From Gyromitra esculenta (lineage: Eukaryota > Ascomycota > Pezizomycetes > Pezizales > Discinaceae): a stretch of 64,000 nucleotides of DNA. Below, one piece after another: positions 10,914-22,711 of the stretch (position 1 is the first letter of the stretch; the number at the start of each line of letters is the position of its first letter). The position numbers and the translations under genes are program-made. The stretch lies in contig JBCAML010000003.1 in NCBI GenBank assembly GCA_038503075.1, positions 2,294,001 through 2,358,000 on the forward strand, given 5' to 3'. The notes beneath the pieces are model-generated. The model was not told the origin of the DNA. It searched no databases and was given only the letters and a program-made list of their open reading frames with translations.

Positions 10914-13900
10914 TACTCTAATGAAAAAACCGACTAGGATTTCTTACGGAGCAGCGCTAGTAGATGCAAGAGACTTAATGCATTGCGCCGGTGCTGGGCG
11001 CCGGCGCTCGAGCTCTACATCCTTCACCACGTAGTAGAAAACGAGTAATATGAACAAGGGATTACTCTATCACTTTCTTTGTTTATACGCTCGCCAAGTC
11101 GATAAAACTTTCTTGTGACAATTCAATTCAGAAAACGTCCCCAGCAAAATATACTTCGCCCCCTTCAAAAAATACCATTTCAACCAGAAATGCAAAGACT
11201 TTAGCAGATAGTGCAGACGCTTTCCAGGCACCATTGGGCTAAGAGTTATCGCTAGTATACTCTCACAATTGTTATCTGCTTAATGCATGTAGGCCTGCTA
11301 CGGCCACGAAGCGAAAGATCACATGGAAAGCAAATTAACCAAGAGCATGGCCGCTGTAGAGTAGAGGATCGAGATAATGGTTTGGCACATGCGAACTAGC
11401 TTCGACTAGAATTGACGTATCGTTTTTTGGACGATGTGTTAAGCGCCGCTACCACCAGGCTAGGGAGAACATATATATATATTAATAACGAATTCCTCCT
11501 GGGATAGATAAGATGATTGTTTATGTATAAGATATAAAGTACACGTGTTTCATTTATCGATTCAATCGTTACTTACGAATAGCCTGATATGGCCTAAATG
11601 GGTTTATTTTTTGTTGGGAATAATGGACAGATCCGTATATCTAAACTATGTGAAGTAAAGAGAAGAGGAGTAAGAAAACAAGCATGGGCATCAAGCTCCT
11701 ATATATATACTCTTTATAAAGCCAAATAAGCCGGGCTATAGGAGGTTCTTTGGACGTCGAATATATCGGCCCGATCAACCCCTATAGTAGCTAAGGCTTT
11801 TAACCGAACCGGTATCTCGTCGGATGACGCGAACCCCGGGAAGCTTATAGATATATATGATATATCCAACATTTTAATCTGATGTGAAACGAGTGACTTT
11901 CCATGAAGCAACATTTGGTTACCTAATTATTTACAGCCCAATGGTAACAAATAAAGTGGAGATCAGGAAGGGCTTTTGCAAATATTCTGGAGCTTTAAGC
12001 CAGAGTGTAGGTAACGCAAATGAAGACCTTGCATGAGAAACCTAACCCCCATGTAATCCGCCGCAATTTTAAACTATCATTCAAGTCTCCCACCCTATTC
12101 GTCAAAATATCACCCGTACCAATGGCAGTCGATCTTATACTAAATAGACCAGGTATACGAATGTCAGAACCTATAACATCCCAGTAACCCACCCCTCCCG
12201 CAAAAATAATGGAACCGGTCTTACTTGAACTCTCGATTGGCGTGGAGAGACAATAAATTCTTCAGGCAATAGATATGCAAGGGGTTTGCGCGTAATTAGA
12301 GGTAATATAACGTATAAAGCAAATAATTTTTGCATCGAGCCTACACGTGGATACTATTTGCATGTCTCCCATCGGGCCCTGCGATCCTATCAACTCCTAC
12401 GGGCACAAGATCAGCGTGTAGAGGACAGGTAGCGAGCCAACGTCACCCACACTGCATGTTACTCCCAACCACCGCAAAGGGAAACAAAAATAAAAACGAA
12501 ACGTGTATCCAGAGAAACGCTTAAACGCCCGTCCTGTTTTTAACAACGGCATTTCCCGTCGTAGTTTTTTTTTTTCCCTTATCAAAAACTTACATGTACG
12601 TGGTATGTATCCGAGAGTATAAAACTAAATAAAAATCTAACGTTTCATTCCATTCCACTGAAGATTCTGACATACGGAGATGAACGGCTAAGGCGACACA
12701 AGATAATTTGAAACCGTTTCTAATTCTTTTTTTGTTCCCTCTCGTGATTTCTTTTCATAAGCGATCACTTTAATTTGATTCATATAAATATTGATCCAAG
12801 TTTATCAAAAACTATCAAAGATGTCATCCTCCTCCTCTGCATCACTGCAATTGATTCTTTTAAATGCTTTTGTTTTGTCCTATATCTCCACATACTGCGG
12901 CGATTCGATCGTCGTTAGGGTCGTCCATGCATGGATTCTCCTCTCGAGCATCTTCGCATTCTTGTTGTGTTACCCTTCATACTACTCTCCGAGCACCCTC
13001 TTCCGGGGCTACACTGTTAGCCGATGAAGGCTTCGGAGTTTTTATTCTATATTCGATAAATACGTGTTTTTGGTAAGTTTTATCTGTGTATTACCCTTTT
13101 TCCGAACTTTAATATGTAGTAAGCTTAAAAATAACATTTATAGATGCATATATAGTTGAACGAAAACACAGTCATTAAATATGTGTACGCGTACATAGAT
13201 ATTCTTATCGAAATTCGAAACTGGAAGGACAACATATCGATATCTCGCATAGACCTCGACAGCTGCAGTGGAGAGTTAGAGAAGCTAATGCACCCTCTCT
13301 ATGATTAAAACTACCCTCAACCCTACCTCATAAAACCCCCCAGTTCGTTTAACTAGGTGGAGAAATATTTCGTTTGCTATTGAACATCAAGTTTAAAAGG
13401 TGGGGCTGGGACTCGGGTGTATTGACCTTTGTTTATCTGGGCAGCTTTGGATCTTTCTTATATTTTAACGGTGACAAAGAAAGTTAAGATCGAGAGCTGT
13501 GCATATGTAGCTATAGGCATAATGGGCGTGGATGTGAGTCTTTTGCGAAGCTCTACTGTTTTATTGTACTGTATGTATTGGGTAGGTACGTACGTGTAGT
13601 AGCCAGAGTTTTGGCTGTTAGTGGCCAGTCCATTACATGATTTAACTCTCTTATTTTTTTCCTCTCACAGTTAGCTTTGGTACAGGAAATTACGAGAGGT
13701 TTGAATCTCTCGTTCAGGATATTAATATTTTTCTCAATTGCATTATATGTCACCACAAAATTTTGTACGATAAAGTGCGACAGCTGCAGAGTACATATGC
13801 AATGGTGATCGTTTCGATTATATTAGCCTACCAGTACCGTACCGCAAAGCCCTAAACCTCAACTTGGAGTTTATTTGTTGATCCCGCGGTAATCTAGATC

Positions 13901-14452
13901 CAGGTTCTTTTTAGAGAAATCGCTAATAGAGAGATGGTTTTGGTTGATTATAATTACATCTGTGATAGCCAAAATATCTTAGCCAAAGTTCTGACCCTCG
14001 TGAAGCAGGATCTCGATAAGCAAGGAAATACACCATGCACTTCCTTGCGATAGGAATACGTATCTAAGCTGTTGAGGTACTCCGAGTACGTACAAATCTA
14101 ATCAAATTGAACAATGTGCATCGAGGATCGGTTAGCTGGATTTGCGAAAAACGAAAACGTATAATATGCAGTGCGATGATCCGACGCCACTCTAGAACGC
14201 TCACTGTCCAACGTTGACAGTTAAAATTATTAGGGATAAGTTGATCCGAAGTGCCAAAATAAATACAGCCTCCGGTAAAACTATTGCAGAATTGTGGCAA
14301 CTCAGGATCTAAATCCTTTATTGGTCTTCCGGGTTCATCGGAAAGATTTTGGCAGTGGCATTGGCTACTTGGCCGGGCGTTCGCCTAACCTTGTTTTTCT
14401 ACAATAATTCTACCAAAGGTTGTACCAAAAACGCCCATCTTCCAGTACTGTA
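10914..14452. other. AT-rich gene-free stretch
   Basis: Apart from one weak small frame at 12821-13027, listed separately, I see no gene. The region has many TATA-type tracts and short frames without motifs. Its composition and lack of long frames fit decayed repeat-derived DNA, but I could not identify a specific parent element. Confidence 0.4.
12821..13027 (+). CDS. Possible small hydrophobic protein (68 aa), weak
   Basis: An ATG in a reasonable context (CAAAGATGTC) opens a 68-residue frame. It begins with a serine run, followed by a hydrophobic segment (LQLILLNAFVLSYIS) and a second one (HAWILLSSIFAFLLCY), so a signal peptide or membrane insertion is possible. A TATA-like stretch CATATAAATA lies about 40 bases upstream. 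I recognise no family. In AT-rich DNA hydrophobic frames arise by chance, so this may not be a gene. Confidence 0.2.
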   Translation: MSSSSSASLQLILLNAFVLSYISTYCGDSIVVRVVHAWILLSSIFAFLLCYPSYYSPSTLFRGYTVSR

Positions 14453-14540
14453 CTACGGGTACGGGGTAAATCTTCTATTTACATGCACATCAATACCTTG
14501 GTGCACTGCCACTTGGAATCACTTTCCCCTGTACCCGTAG
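14453..14540. mobile_element. Tiny TA-flanked inverted-repeat element
   Basis: The left end CTACGGGTACGGGG and the right end CCCCTGTACCCGTAG are reverse complements apart from one mismatch, and each is flanked by TA. Beyond TA the flanks are also complementary (CTG and CAG), so the ends may extend to about 14448 and 14545. About 88 bp, non-coding. Confidence 0.7.
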
Positions 14541-14789
14541 TACAGCCTCGTTCGAAAGTACTAGTCTTGGCACCTCTCATCTCTATTAAGCACGACTGCT
14601 GATGGATTAAGGCTATAATTTTTGTAGGAGATAGCCATGTGAAGTAATTAGATGCTATTTAGCATCTTAGGAGATCCATAGTTTTCTACCCCTTTGAATT
14701 ACTGTTTTCTAGCTTAATCCGTAGCTATTTGGTTTATTATCAACTGTTAATAGGGTACCAGGGCTTTGCGAACGTGACTGTATGTATAC

Positions 14790-14916
14790 TCGTGATCCAG
14801 GATAAGAACCTGAAAACATGGGTGGTGAATTTGTATGGCGAAATATCCGTGCACCACTCCATAGTATACAAAGCCACACACCCCATGTTTTCAGGTTCTT
14901 ATCCTAGACCCCGAGT
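14790..14916. mobile_element. Foldback MITE, 127 bp, copy 2 of a two-copy family
   Basis: The arms run from CTCGTGATCCAGGATAAGAA and its complement inward for about 50 bp, leaving a short loop near 14850. TA flanks both ends. Length, arm layout and the internal GAACCTGAAAACATGG and TTTGTAT motifs match the 126-bp unit at 7506-7631, though the outermost bases have diverged. Non-coding. Confidence 0.78.
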
Positions 14917-17784
14917 ACAATCTTGAGTCATTGGATGGTTCCTCGTAAGCAATAGATCATGCTCTATTACAGAATAGACCCTTTTTGTTGATCAATCGAA
15001 TAGAAAAAGATACCTATAGATTCAGTTCCTATAGATCCCGCTAGGGGGGATATTTTCGATAGAACTTTCTATCCATTGGAATAGGACGATGAATAGAAGC
15101 CCTGCAGGCATTTTCCCTAATTAGCTACAGCGTGCAGCAAAAAATATCGAGAAACCGGGGTCTACTGACAGGGCTTTGTGGCCAATCCAATTGGTGGAAT
15201 CTTCCTCGAAAACTCCGGGAAGCCAATAACAGCTCCGAACACCAAGTCTCACGTTTCTTGACCCTTTTCACCGTACGCTGTAGATTCTCCAGTAGCTAGC
15301 GACTAGTAACACACTAGCGGACAGTTATTCTTTTCACGATCCCTAGTATATGTTAGGGCTAAATAGAAACATCTGAATCTATAACCTGCCACTGCGGGAA
15401 CTAGGTCTATTCCTAGGTCGAAATATATTGTGATAGAACAGGTTCTATCGCTTAAGGAAAGTCTTCCATTACCTCACCTCTGCCCCTTTACTCAAACCAA
15501 CTGATATGGTGGAGATATACTTGCTGGGTGTGGTAATTCGGTTGGTAAATATGCACTCAGCTCACATACAGAATATATATTTCATCATAATGCAGGGACC
15601 TGGAGATGTTCTAGCTTGTGTCATAAGCTATAAAAACGAACAACTAGGTTCCGTCGGGGCCGCATCTAGTGGAATGGATGGCATATCCTTCTTTTGGGTG
15701 GGCAAATACAGCGTCAACAAGTTGGCACTTCCAGGTCCGGAAGGGGGGGACCCGTGCTTTTTCCTAGGAAATTCTACTCCCTAAGTTCTTGCAACCTAAA
15801 CTCCCATCTTTATCACACTTATCTCACACGATCATCGGCTGTAGTGAGATCCATTTCTCCTTGTGAGATTGACTAGACCTACCCGTCCGGTAGGCTAGGT
15901 CGAGTGAGATGACTCGATTCCCCAGATGGCCGGTTTCAAGATACGGTAAGATCTGATCGAGATTCCATCCGCACATGTGAACCCTAGGAGGGATCTAAAC
16001 TAGTAAATCAACACCGCCGAGAAATTGGGGGTTTCAACGGCACAACCAGAAATGTATCGACAAACTCATGTGTTTTGATCATTGTTGATGGCGCCCCCTT
16101 TCTACCATACTTCTAATTAAGCTCACCTCCCCGATTTTTTCGGGGGGCCCAGAGTCGAGACATGCGGGTATAGCCCGGCTTACCTTGACGCTAGATAACT
16201 CCAGCGTGTAAGACAAAGCTTTGGTAGGATGTCTAGGCCTCCAAGATATCACCGGATCCCTTTCCCTGGCCAATGAGTTACTGGATCGTGGACTTTTGGG
16301 ATTTCTAAATAGTAATTACCTGCTGGAGAAAGCGAGTCTCTGACGTAAGCCTCGGTAGCAACCGGCGCTTCCCCAGACTTCGCTTTCCAGTTGGCAGAGC
16401 TGCTCCAAAATGCGCTTCCTTTCTCCGGGATCTCAAAAAAATGCTTCTCTCGCAAAACCAGAATGGAGCAACAATAATTCTTTTAGAGAGCCCGGTCTCA
16501 ATATTTCCATAAGTAAGGGGATGCGATCGGGAAGTAATAGGAGAACACTGGCGCATGCTAATAGTAGTCTCCGTCCAGGATTAGTCCGAGTCGGGTAGAC
16601 GAACGCTGAAATCATTAGGGCTATTGTTCTCATAAAACATTTCGTGACTTTTGCATGAAGATTTCTTCAATCGGCGGGAACAAGACTGATGGACCCCTAT
16701 TGGGCGTGGCGAACAAGATCCTCCCGCGATTCGTGATTCTGGTCTCTGTCAGCAGCCATCATTGCCTGAGGTCCGCAAATACCTAATAGGGGTCGTGAAG
16801 AAGCTCGTCACCATCTTGTCGCAAAAACTCGCATATCCCTGCAAACAAACTAGGATCATTGAAGATAATGGATCACAAACCACCAACCGCTAAAGGGAAC
16901 TGACAATGTTTATCACTAAAGCGGGATTGGAAGGATTCCAAGCCCAATTAGACACGGAGGTGGTGTGGTGGCGGTCTGGGCTCTCGAGTGACCGTTCATG
17001 AGAGAAAGTTCATCCGATATCAGCTATCAGCATATGGAATAGCGACGGGAATAGTCTCCACTATATATTTACTGCACACCAACACCAACAGCCGGACACT
17101 TTATACCGCATAGCTATTTTTATATACCATGGGCAGCAAACATTGCTACAAGCCGGGAGACTGCAATACCGAACCCTAGACGAAGGAACCAACGATGGAA
17201 AGACGGCAACAGGGTACAGATCGACGATGATTCCAAGAGTGTGGAGAATGTGGCTTGAACTGCATCACTCACGCCTTCATGGCATCAGACCACCTCCAAT
17301 GCTCATCCCATCACCCCTGGAGCTCGCATATTCGGCCGCTCCGAGGATATTATTTCAACGGGTTTTGATCTCACTTTTTATTTTTTTATTTTTTTCTACC
17401 CACCGCAAAAGCGATTATTAAAATTTAAGCGACGTCACGTCGGAATCCTAGTTCTCGTCGCTTTGATACTTCCACCCGCGGATTGAACTACCGGTGGTAC
17501 TCTACCTATCATGGGTGTTTGCACCTAGTTCAAGCGCATGTGGGAACTGCATGCTGTGTTTCTGATTTCCGGCTCTCTGGGCCTGCCGTACTCTGCACCC
17601 GGGTTTCTGCCTGTATCTTGTATATAAGACCATATGGCACCACTTTCTGTGCTTACCACCGCTACGTGTCGTTGGTTTTCCTTTCTTCCAGTTTGATCTT
17701 GAGTAGATCAGCCAGTTTACACCGCTTTCTCCGCCGCTTGGCCAAATAATCGGCCATCAAATTTCCCACATATCATCATCAGTG
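14917..17784. other. Gene-free stretch upstream of the monooxygenase gene
   Basis: No gene is recognised. Open frames at 15506-15784, 16079-16633 and 17143-17749 carry no family motifs and most lack an ATG start. The part from about 17430 to 17784 should hold the promoter of the monooxygenase gene. A short inverted match of ACCCCTATT occurs at about 16693 and 16785. Confidence 0.4.
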
Positions 17785-19832
17785 ATGTCCGCCGCCTCTG
17801 TTGATGTTGTAATTGTAGGGGCCGGTGTGTGATCTTATTTCTATGTTTTTTCGTCCATAATCATATACATTTGGACTTCTTATCTTTAAAATCCTGGTTT
17901 TATTTATTTATTTATTCGAGGGCCGTGCTGAACTATAATGGTCGAATTTGACTTTTCCGTGGTGGAACAGGTCCCTTTGGAATCGTCGCTGCAAAGACAT
18001 ATCTCGAACTCAACCCCACGGCTGCTTTAATATTGCTTGAGACAGACACTGCTCTTGGCGGAGCATGGAGCAAGACGAGGATTTACCCAGGGATGTACTC
18101 GCAATCCCCACTCGGTATGATCGAGTTCAGCGACGTCCCTATGAAACCGACAAAAGATCAGTTCCACGGATACGTACCTGCGCATCATGTATATGAGTAT
18201 CTGGAGTCTTATACCGAAACTCACATTTATAACGGGCGCGACATAAAGAGCCGAATACGTTTTGATAGTCGGGTTACAAGTATCAGGAAAGTTCGTAGCC
18301 AAGGTTCAGCGAGGAATGCGTGGGTAGTATGTACCGATAGCGGAGCCGTCATTACAAGCGACAAGCTGATGCTTGCTACTGGTATCACATCGAAACCAAA
18401 TATCCCCGTATTCGATAGCGAGGACTTCACTCCACCAATGCTACACACCAAAGATTTGGCACGGTTGGCACCATCGTTCGTGGAGTCTGAAGGTGTCAAG
18501 AATGTTATTGTGCTAGGTGGATCAAAGTCTGCGTTCGACGCTGTGCACATGTTCATATCTGCTGGGAAGAACTTGCAATGGGTCATTCGGGATAAGGGTT
18601 CGGGAGCCGCGGGGATGAGTGCGCCTGATAGTGCGCCTGTGTACTACGACAATGCCCATCAGATACTAGCAACAAGATTGATGTCGAAGCTTAGCCCATG
18701 TATATTCGAACCTCGAGATTCATGGATGCGTTTCTTTCACCAAACGAAGGTTGGAAGATGGATCACAGATAAGGTGTGGGGCTCGATGCAGTCTCGGTGG
18801 CTTCGGGCAGCGAAGTACGACCGCAGCGATAACATGAGCAGACTCAGACCTCAACTTCCGTAGGTTTTTAGTATTTCCTAGATATGGCCGCAATAGACGA
18901 ACAACTACCCGTCCCCTTAAGAATATAGCTGTAGAAACGATTGAAGTGTACTGACAAGCTCTGACAGGATGTTCTGGTGTTCGGACAACGTCGGCGTCTC
19001 CAACTGCCCCGGATTCTGGGATACTATAAGTTGTGCCAAGGTACACCGCTCATCTATTGAAAAGCTCCGAGATTCCACCGTAATCTTAAAGAACGGCGAA
19101 ATTCTTCCCTGCGATCTTCTAGTCATGTCAACAGGATGGGACATAACCTTCCCCTTCTTTACTCCTGAGGACTCTGCAGCACTTGGCCTTCCAGTCCCAA
19201 TATCGCTTCAATCAACGGTCGATACCAAAAAATGGGACCATCTCGAGGCGGCCGCTGACCGAAAGATTGTTTCCCAGTTCCCGCGATTGCGGACCCCTCC
19301 AAATCACAATCGACAAGCTCCATCAACGACACAGTTTTATCTGTACCGTGGCATGGTATCTCCACATGAAGTCTGCTCTGGTGATAATTCAATTGTCTTC
19401 TTGGGCCAAGTTGGCGCCGCACAGTCATTCCAAATTGCAGAGACACAAAGCATTTGGGCAGCTGCTTATCTTATGGGGAATGTGCAGCTACCAAGTCTGG
19501 ATGAGGTTGAGATAGATATTGCTATGACTAATGTCTGGAGGAGAAGAAGATACTTGTCGGCTGGTGAGAGAAAGCCAACGTTTATGCATGACGAACTTGC
19601 GGTACGTGAACCTTTATTTATTTATTTATTCAAGCTATCGAGTGATATCTAATGACTTCCTTAGTATGTGAGTATGTTACTGCGGGATATAGGTGTGAAT
19701 CATCTCAGGAAAGGAGGCGGGTGGAGGGAACTCTTGCAGCCGTATTACAACAGGGATTATAAGGGGATGTTGGAGGAGTACAAAAAGTCTCAGACAAAAG
19801 AGGAGGAGAGCAACATAATGGAAAGGGTATAA
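17785..19832 (+). CDS. Flavin-containing monooxygenase-like protein (FAD/NADPH-dependent)
   Basis: Exons are 17785-17824, 17971-18859, 18968-19601 and 19665-19832, giving 576 aa. The first exon is only 40 bases, but it is required because the FAD-binding motif GAGPFG (residues 12-17) spans the first splice. Further family signs are LGGAWS (42-47), the ATG motif in MLATGITSKPNIP (about 149-151) and the NADPH-binding LGGSKSA (about 195-201). The downstream half (DLLVMSTGWD) is also typical. Such enzymes oxygenate nitrogen, sulfur or ketone substrates using FAD and NADPH; the substrate cannot be read from the sequence. Length fits fungal members. No other secondary-metabolism gene lies next to it, so a biosynthetic cluster is not supported. 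Introns 1 and 3 both contain a TTTATTTATTTATTTATTC tract. Confidence 0.88.
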
Positions 19833-20300
19833 CATAAATGCCAATTCCATCGCATCACGAATTCAAAGAGAGTTCATCCATCTCCTGAGCTTTGACACGG
19901 TTCATATGATAGTAGAAACCGAGTTCCTAATTTTTAATTCTCTATTAAAAAAAGTGCCAACATCCGCAAATTGAAACCCCAAACGTTCAGCGTTCGCAAT
20001 TGCTCGAAAATCAACCTAGCTATTGGAACTAGCCACAAACCTTCGCAAAACAGCATGATCTATAAAATCGAGACGATGTATAAAGTTTAATGTTTTAGCA
20101 TCTAGGGGAATGGATGATGTAACTTGAGAGTCGAAATCAAAAGGTTTAAAAGAAGCAAAACTCCGGGACACCATTAAAAGAACGACTAACGAAAAACTCT
20201 TCTAGAAAAAATGAAATACTGCTCAAAACCAATTAAGTAATCCCAATAATTGCTAATTATCAACTTAGAGAATAGAAATGGCGGCCGCGGAGCACGGGAT
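19833..20300. other. Convergent intergenic spacer
   Basis: This separates the plus-strand monooxygenase from the minus-strand ankyrin gene and should contain both 3' untranslated regions. It is AT-rich and I see no coding frame or strong hairpin. Confidence 0.5.
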
Positions 20301-20984
20301 TTAAAGACCAGCATCCTTCCGCAGCCAATTCGGAACCATAGATTGAGTGCCCGCTTCTAAAAGCAACCTGCTCACGTTTTCATGACCTCCCTCTTTTGCC
20401 CAGTCAAGAGCGCTCCCCCCATAGTTAGCTCCAACGGCGATATCGGCCCCATTATCTAGCAACAACCTCACGACCGATTCATGCCCATTAGATGCGGCCC
20501 AATGTAGTGATGTTGCGCCATAAATAAGAGCACCACTCTTTAGGTCCGCATCCGCACCGTTCTTCAGCAGCATTTCAACGACGTCATCCCGCCCGTCTCT
20601 CGCGGCCCAGCTGAGCGCCGTTCGCCTCGACTCTTGGTCCAAGTTCGCATCTGCCCCATTCGCTAGGAGTACGCCAATAAACCCCACATGTCGGCTCTTC
20701 ACGGCTAGCTGGAATGCTGATTCTCCAAAGAAGTCATCCGCAGCGTTTATGTCTGCACCTCTAGACAGAACTAACTCAGCAAGGGGCTCATGGCCACGCT
20801 GCGCAGCCCAATGAAGTGCTGTCCATCCATCTTTGTCTTTTACAGCCAAGGCGTGTAGTAGTGGGGTTAAAAGGAAAGCAAGGCGACGGCTGGATAGTAA
20901 CAGAGAATTGACATGTTTAGGACGTTCGGTGAGATTGTCTGCGATGAGGAGCAGAAGTTCGTTGGGGATGGCAAGAAGAGACAT
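20301..20984 (-). CDS. Ankyrin-repeat protein with F-box-like N-terminus
   Basis: A single exon of 227 aa. The ATG at 20984 is chosen because the reading frame upstream of it has only a TTG. The N-terminus (MSLLAIPNELLLLIADNL) has the LPxEhhxxIhxxL pattern of an F-box, which would link the protein to an SCF ubiquitin ligase, although the domain is short and I cannot prove it. Residues from about 50 onward form five ankyrin repeats, recognisable by DGWTALHWAAQRGHEPLAEL, RTALSWAARDGRDDVVEMLL and TSLHWAASNGHESVVRLLL, each followed by xNGAD or xRGAD. Function is protein binding; the partner is unknown. It faces the monooxygenase gene tail to tail. Confidence 0.88.
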   Translation of the reverse strand: MSLLAIPNELLLLIADNLTERPKHVNSLLLSSRRLAFLLTPLLHALAVKDKDGWTALHWAAQRGHEPLAELVLSRGADINAADDFFGESAFQLAVKSRHVGFIGVLLANGADANLDQESRRTALSWAARDGRDDVVEMLLKNGADADLKSGALIYGATSLHWAASNGHESVVRLLLDNGADIAVGANYGGSALDWAKEGGHENVSRLLLEAGTQSMVPNWLRKDAGL

Positions 20985-21893
20985 GGTGTAAAAGAATGTG
21001 AATATCAACAATGAATGTGATATTAACGAACGTTTCTTTATGAGTTGTGCGATGGGAATTGCATTTGCTGAACCAAGAAGCAGTCGGAGGGCAGGAAGAC
21101 TCCCAGCTTTATAGCCTGCCCTGAAATGCCATCCCTGGAGAAAAAAATTGATTCCAGCCGACTTCTAGCTGAAGCAATTCTTGAGCCTAGCATCGTTTTT
21201 CGAAGTCGCCCCTTAGCCCTATCCTAAGCCCGGAGTGAATGCGGGAGCCGGTTTCATCCACCGACGCTTTCTCGGAATTGTTGGTGGTGGCCGTCGTCAA
21301 GTGCTAGAAACTGGCAGCTGTGTTCTGGAAGAGCCGAAGCTCCGAGCACACCAGTTCACTAGTTTCAAAGCCACCGATGTTCGCCAACTTTCCTTAATAT
21401 CTTCAGGTTGGAGGGGGACCGCCACCCACACTTACCCACTAGTGAGCGGACTTTCGGCTCTTAGGATGGTTGTAGGTAAAATGGATTCGCAAATTCTAGA
21501 CTCTAGACTTTTGAGTGCTTCTCCAGGGGCGGTGTACGCTTAGTGACTAAAATTTACATACGTATGATAATTCTAGAGGTTTAACTATACTATTGTACTT
21601 TTGAATAGACTCACAAAAAAACTAAAAACTTCACCCTCGCCATTCTCTGTGATAAAACGCTGTAATTATTGAGCCAATAAATACAATCTAAACATAATTA
21701 CCCCCCCCCCGAAGGGATTTGGCAGGACCACAATGTCAACCCGAACTGCTGTGAGAAACGTCATTTTGGTGCTTCTCCTCAAGTGAAGATGATTACGTGG
21801 TTTGAAAACTGCTCTACCTAGGCCTCAGGCTCCCCGATTTTTTTTCTCCTCCAGCCCGAAAATATATTACAAGCTAATCAAGGCAACAGCGTT
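20985..21893. other. Spacer between ankyrin gene and CSL4
   Basis: About 900 bp with no convincing gene. It should contain the ankyrin gene promoter on the left and the CSL4 3' region on the right. A run of ten C residues lies at about 21702-21711. A frame at 21235-21543 starts at GTG and has no recognised motif. Confidence 0.45.
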
Positions 21894-22711
21894 TCATATC
21901 GGCTTGGCAACTTTGCGCTCCTCCACGGCGCCTGTTCGAGATGAAGCCATCTGCCTCCAGTTGAGTGGATGTAAAGGGTCCCCCGAATCTGCAAATTGTC
22001 AGCAGAGTGAGAAATTGGAGACGAAAACCTCCTACCAGAACGGGCAACCACAACTCCTAGACTATTACTAGCCGTTGAGAGGTAATAGTTCGATTGATCA
22101 CCTAGGGAGATCTAGTAAAATAGGATAATCAGCATGGTCAAAAGGAAAAAAAAAATTCGAATACTCACAACTTGAGCCCTCACGATATCGCCCGGCCTGA
22201 AACTGGAGAAGATCTTGACTTTATCTTTTTCCGTTGCCCTTACATCCTGTTGTCTATACCCCACAAAATCCTCAAATCAGTTATCTAATTTCCTTGAACC
22301 AGCCAAAAACATCACCGTATGATTCTACCGTATGATTCCCTGAAATTCATCATTACACACAGTATCCCCCACCACAAAGATTTCCACCGTCGCCTGTCTA
22401 GGATTAATCTTCGTTACCCTCGCCAAAATGGTATTCCCAACCTGTGGTAGCAAATTGGTCAGAGCCACGTCCTCTTTTTCTCCTCCTACCACATACGCCG
22501 GCCATAACACTGAGAGTATCTGTTTCCCTTCTTGATCCTTCTCTTTCTTTGCCGGAGAGACCAAGGACGCGGGGACCGACAGCTGCGGTTGTCCAACGAC
22601 TGACGCGCAAATCTGGTCGTTAAAAATGTGGACTCCAGTGCCGGGTATATAAGATGTTGCGGATGCTAACGGCTGACCGGGTACGGTAATATCAGGGAAG
22701 GTGGTGGCCAT
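21894..22711 (-). CDS. CSL4: Exosome core/cap subunit Csl4
   Basis: Minus-strand exons are 22711-22329, 22253-22169, 22111-22036 and 21988-21894, giving 212 aa with introns of 75, 57 and 47 bp. Csl4 is an S1-domain cap subunit of the RNA exosome, which degrades and trims RNA 3'-5' in nucleus and cytoplasm. The N-terminus ([20 protein letters not shown]) is the conserved Csl4 N-terminal domain. The S1 region is seen in [20 protein letters not shown], then [20 protein letters not shown] across a splice, and [20 protein letters not shown] across the next. The C-terminus, ending in ERKVAKPI, follows family order. The start at [12 protein letters not shown] is preferred over an upstream ATG at 22780 because family members begin just before this motif. 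Confidence 0.94.

Noticed and set aside
15506..15784. 92-codon plus-strand frame
   Set aside because: No family similarity that I can see; codon pattern and AT-rich surroundings suggest chance.
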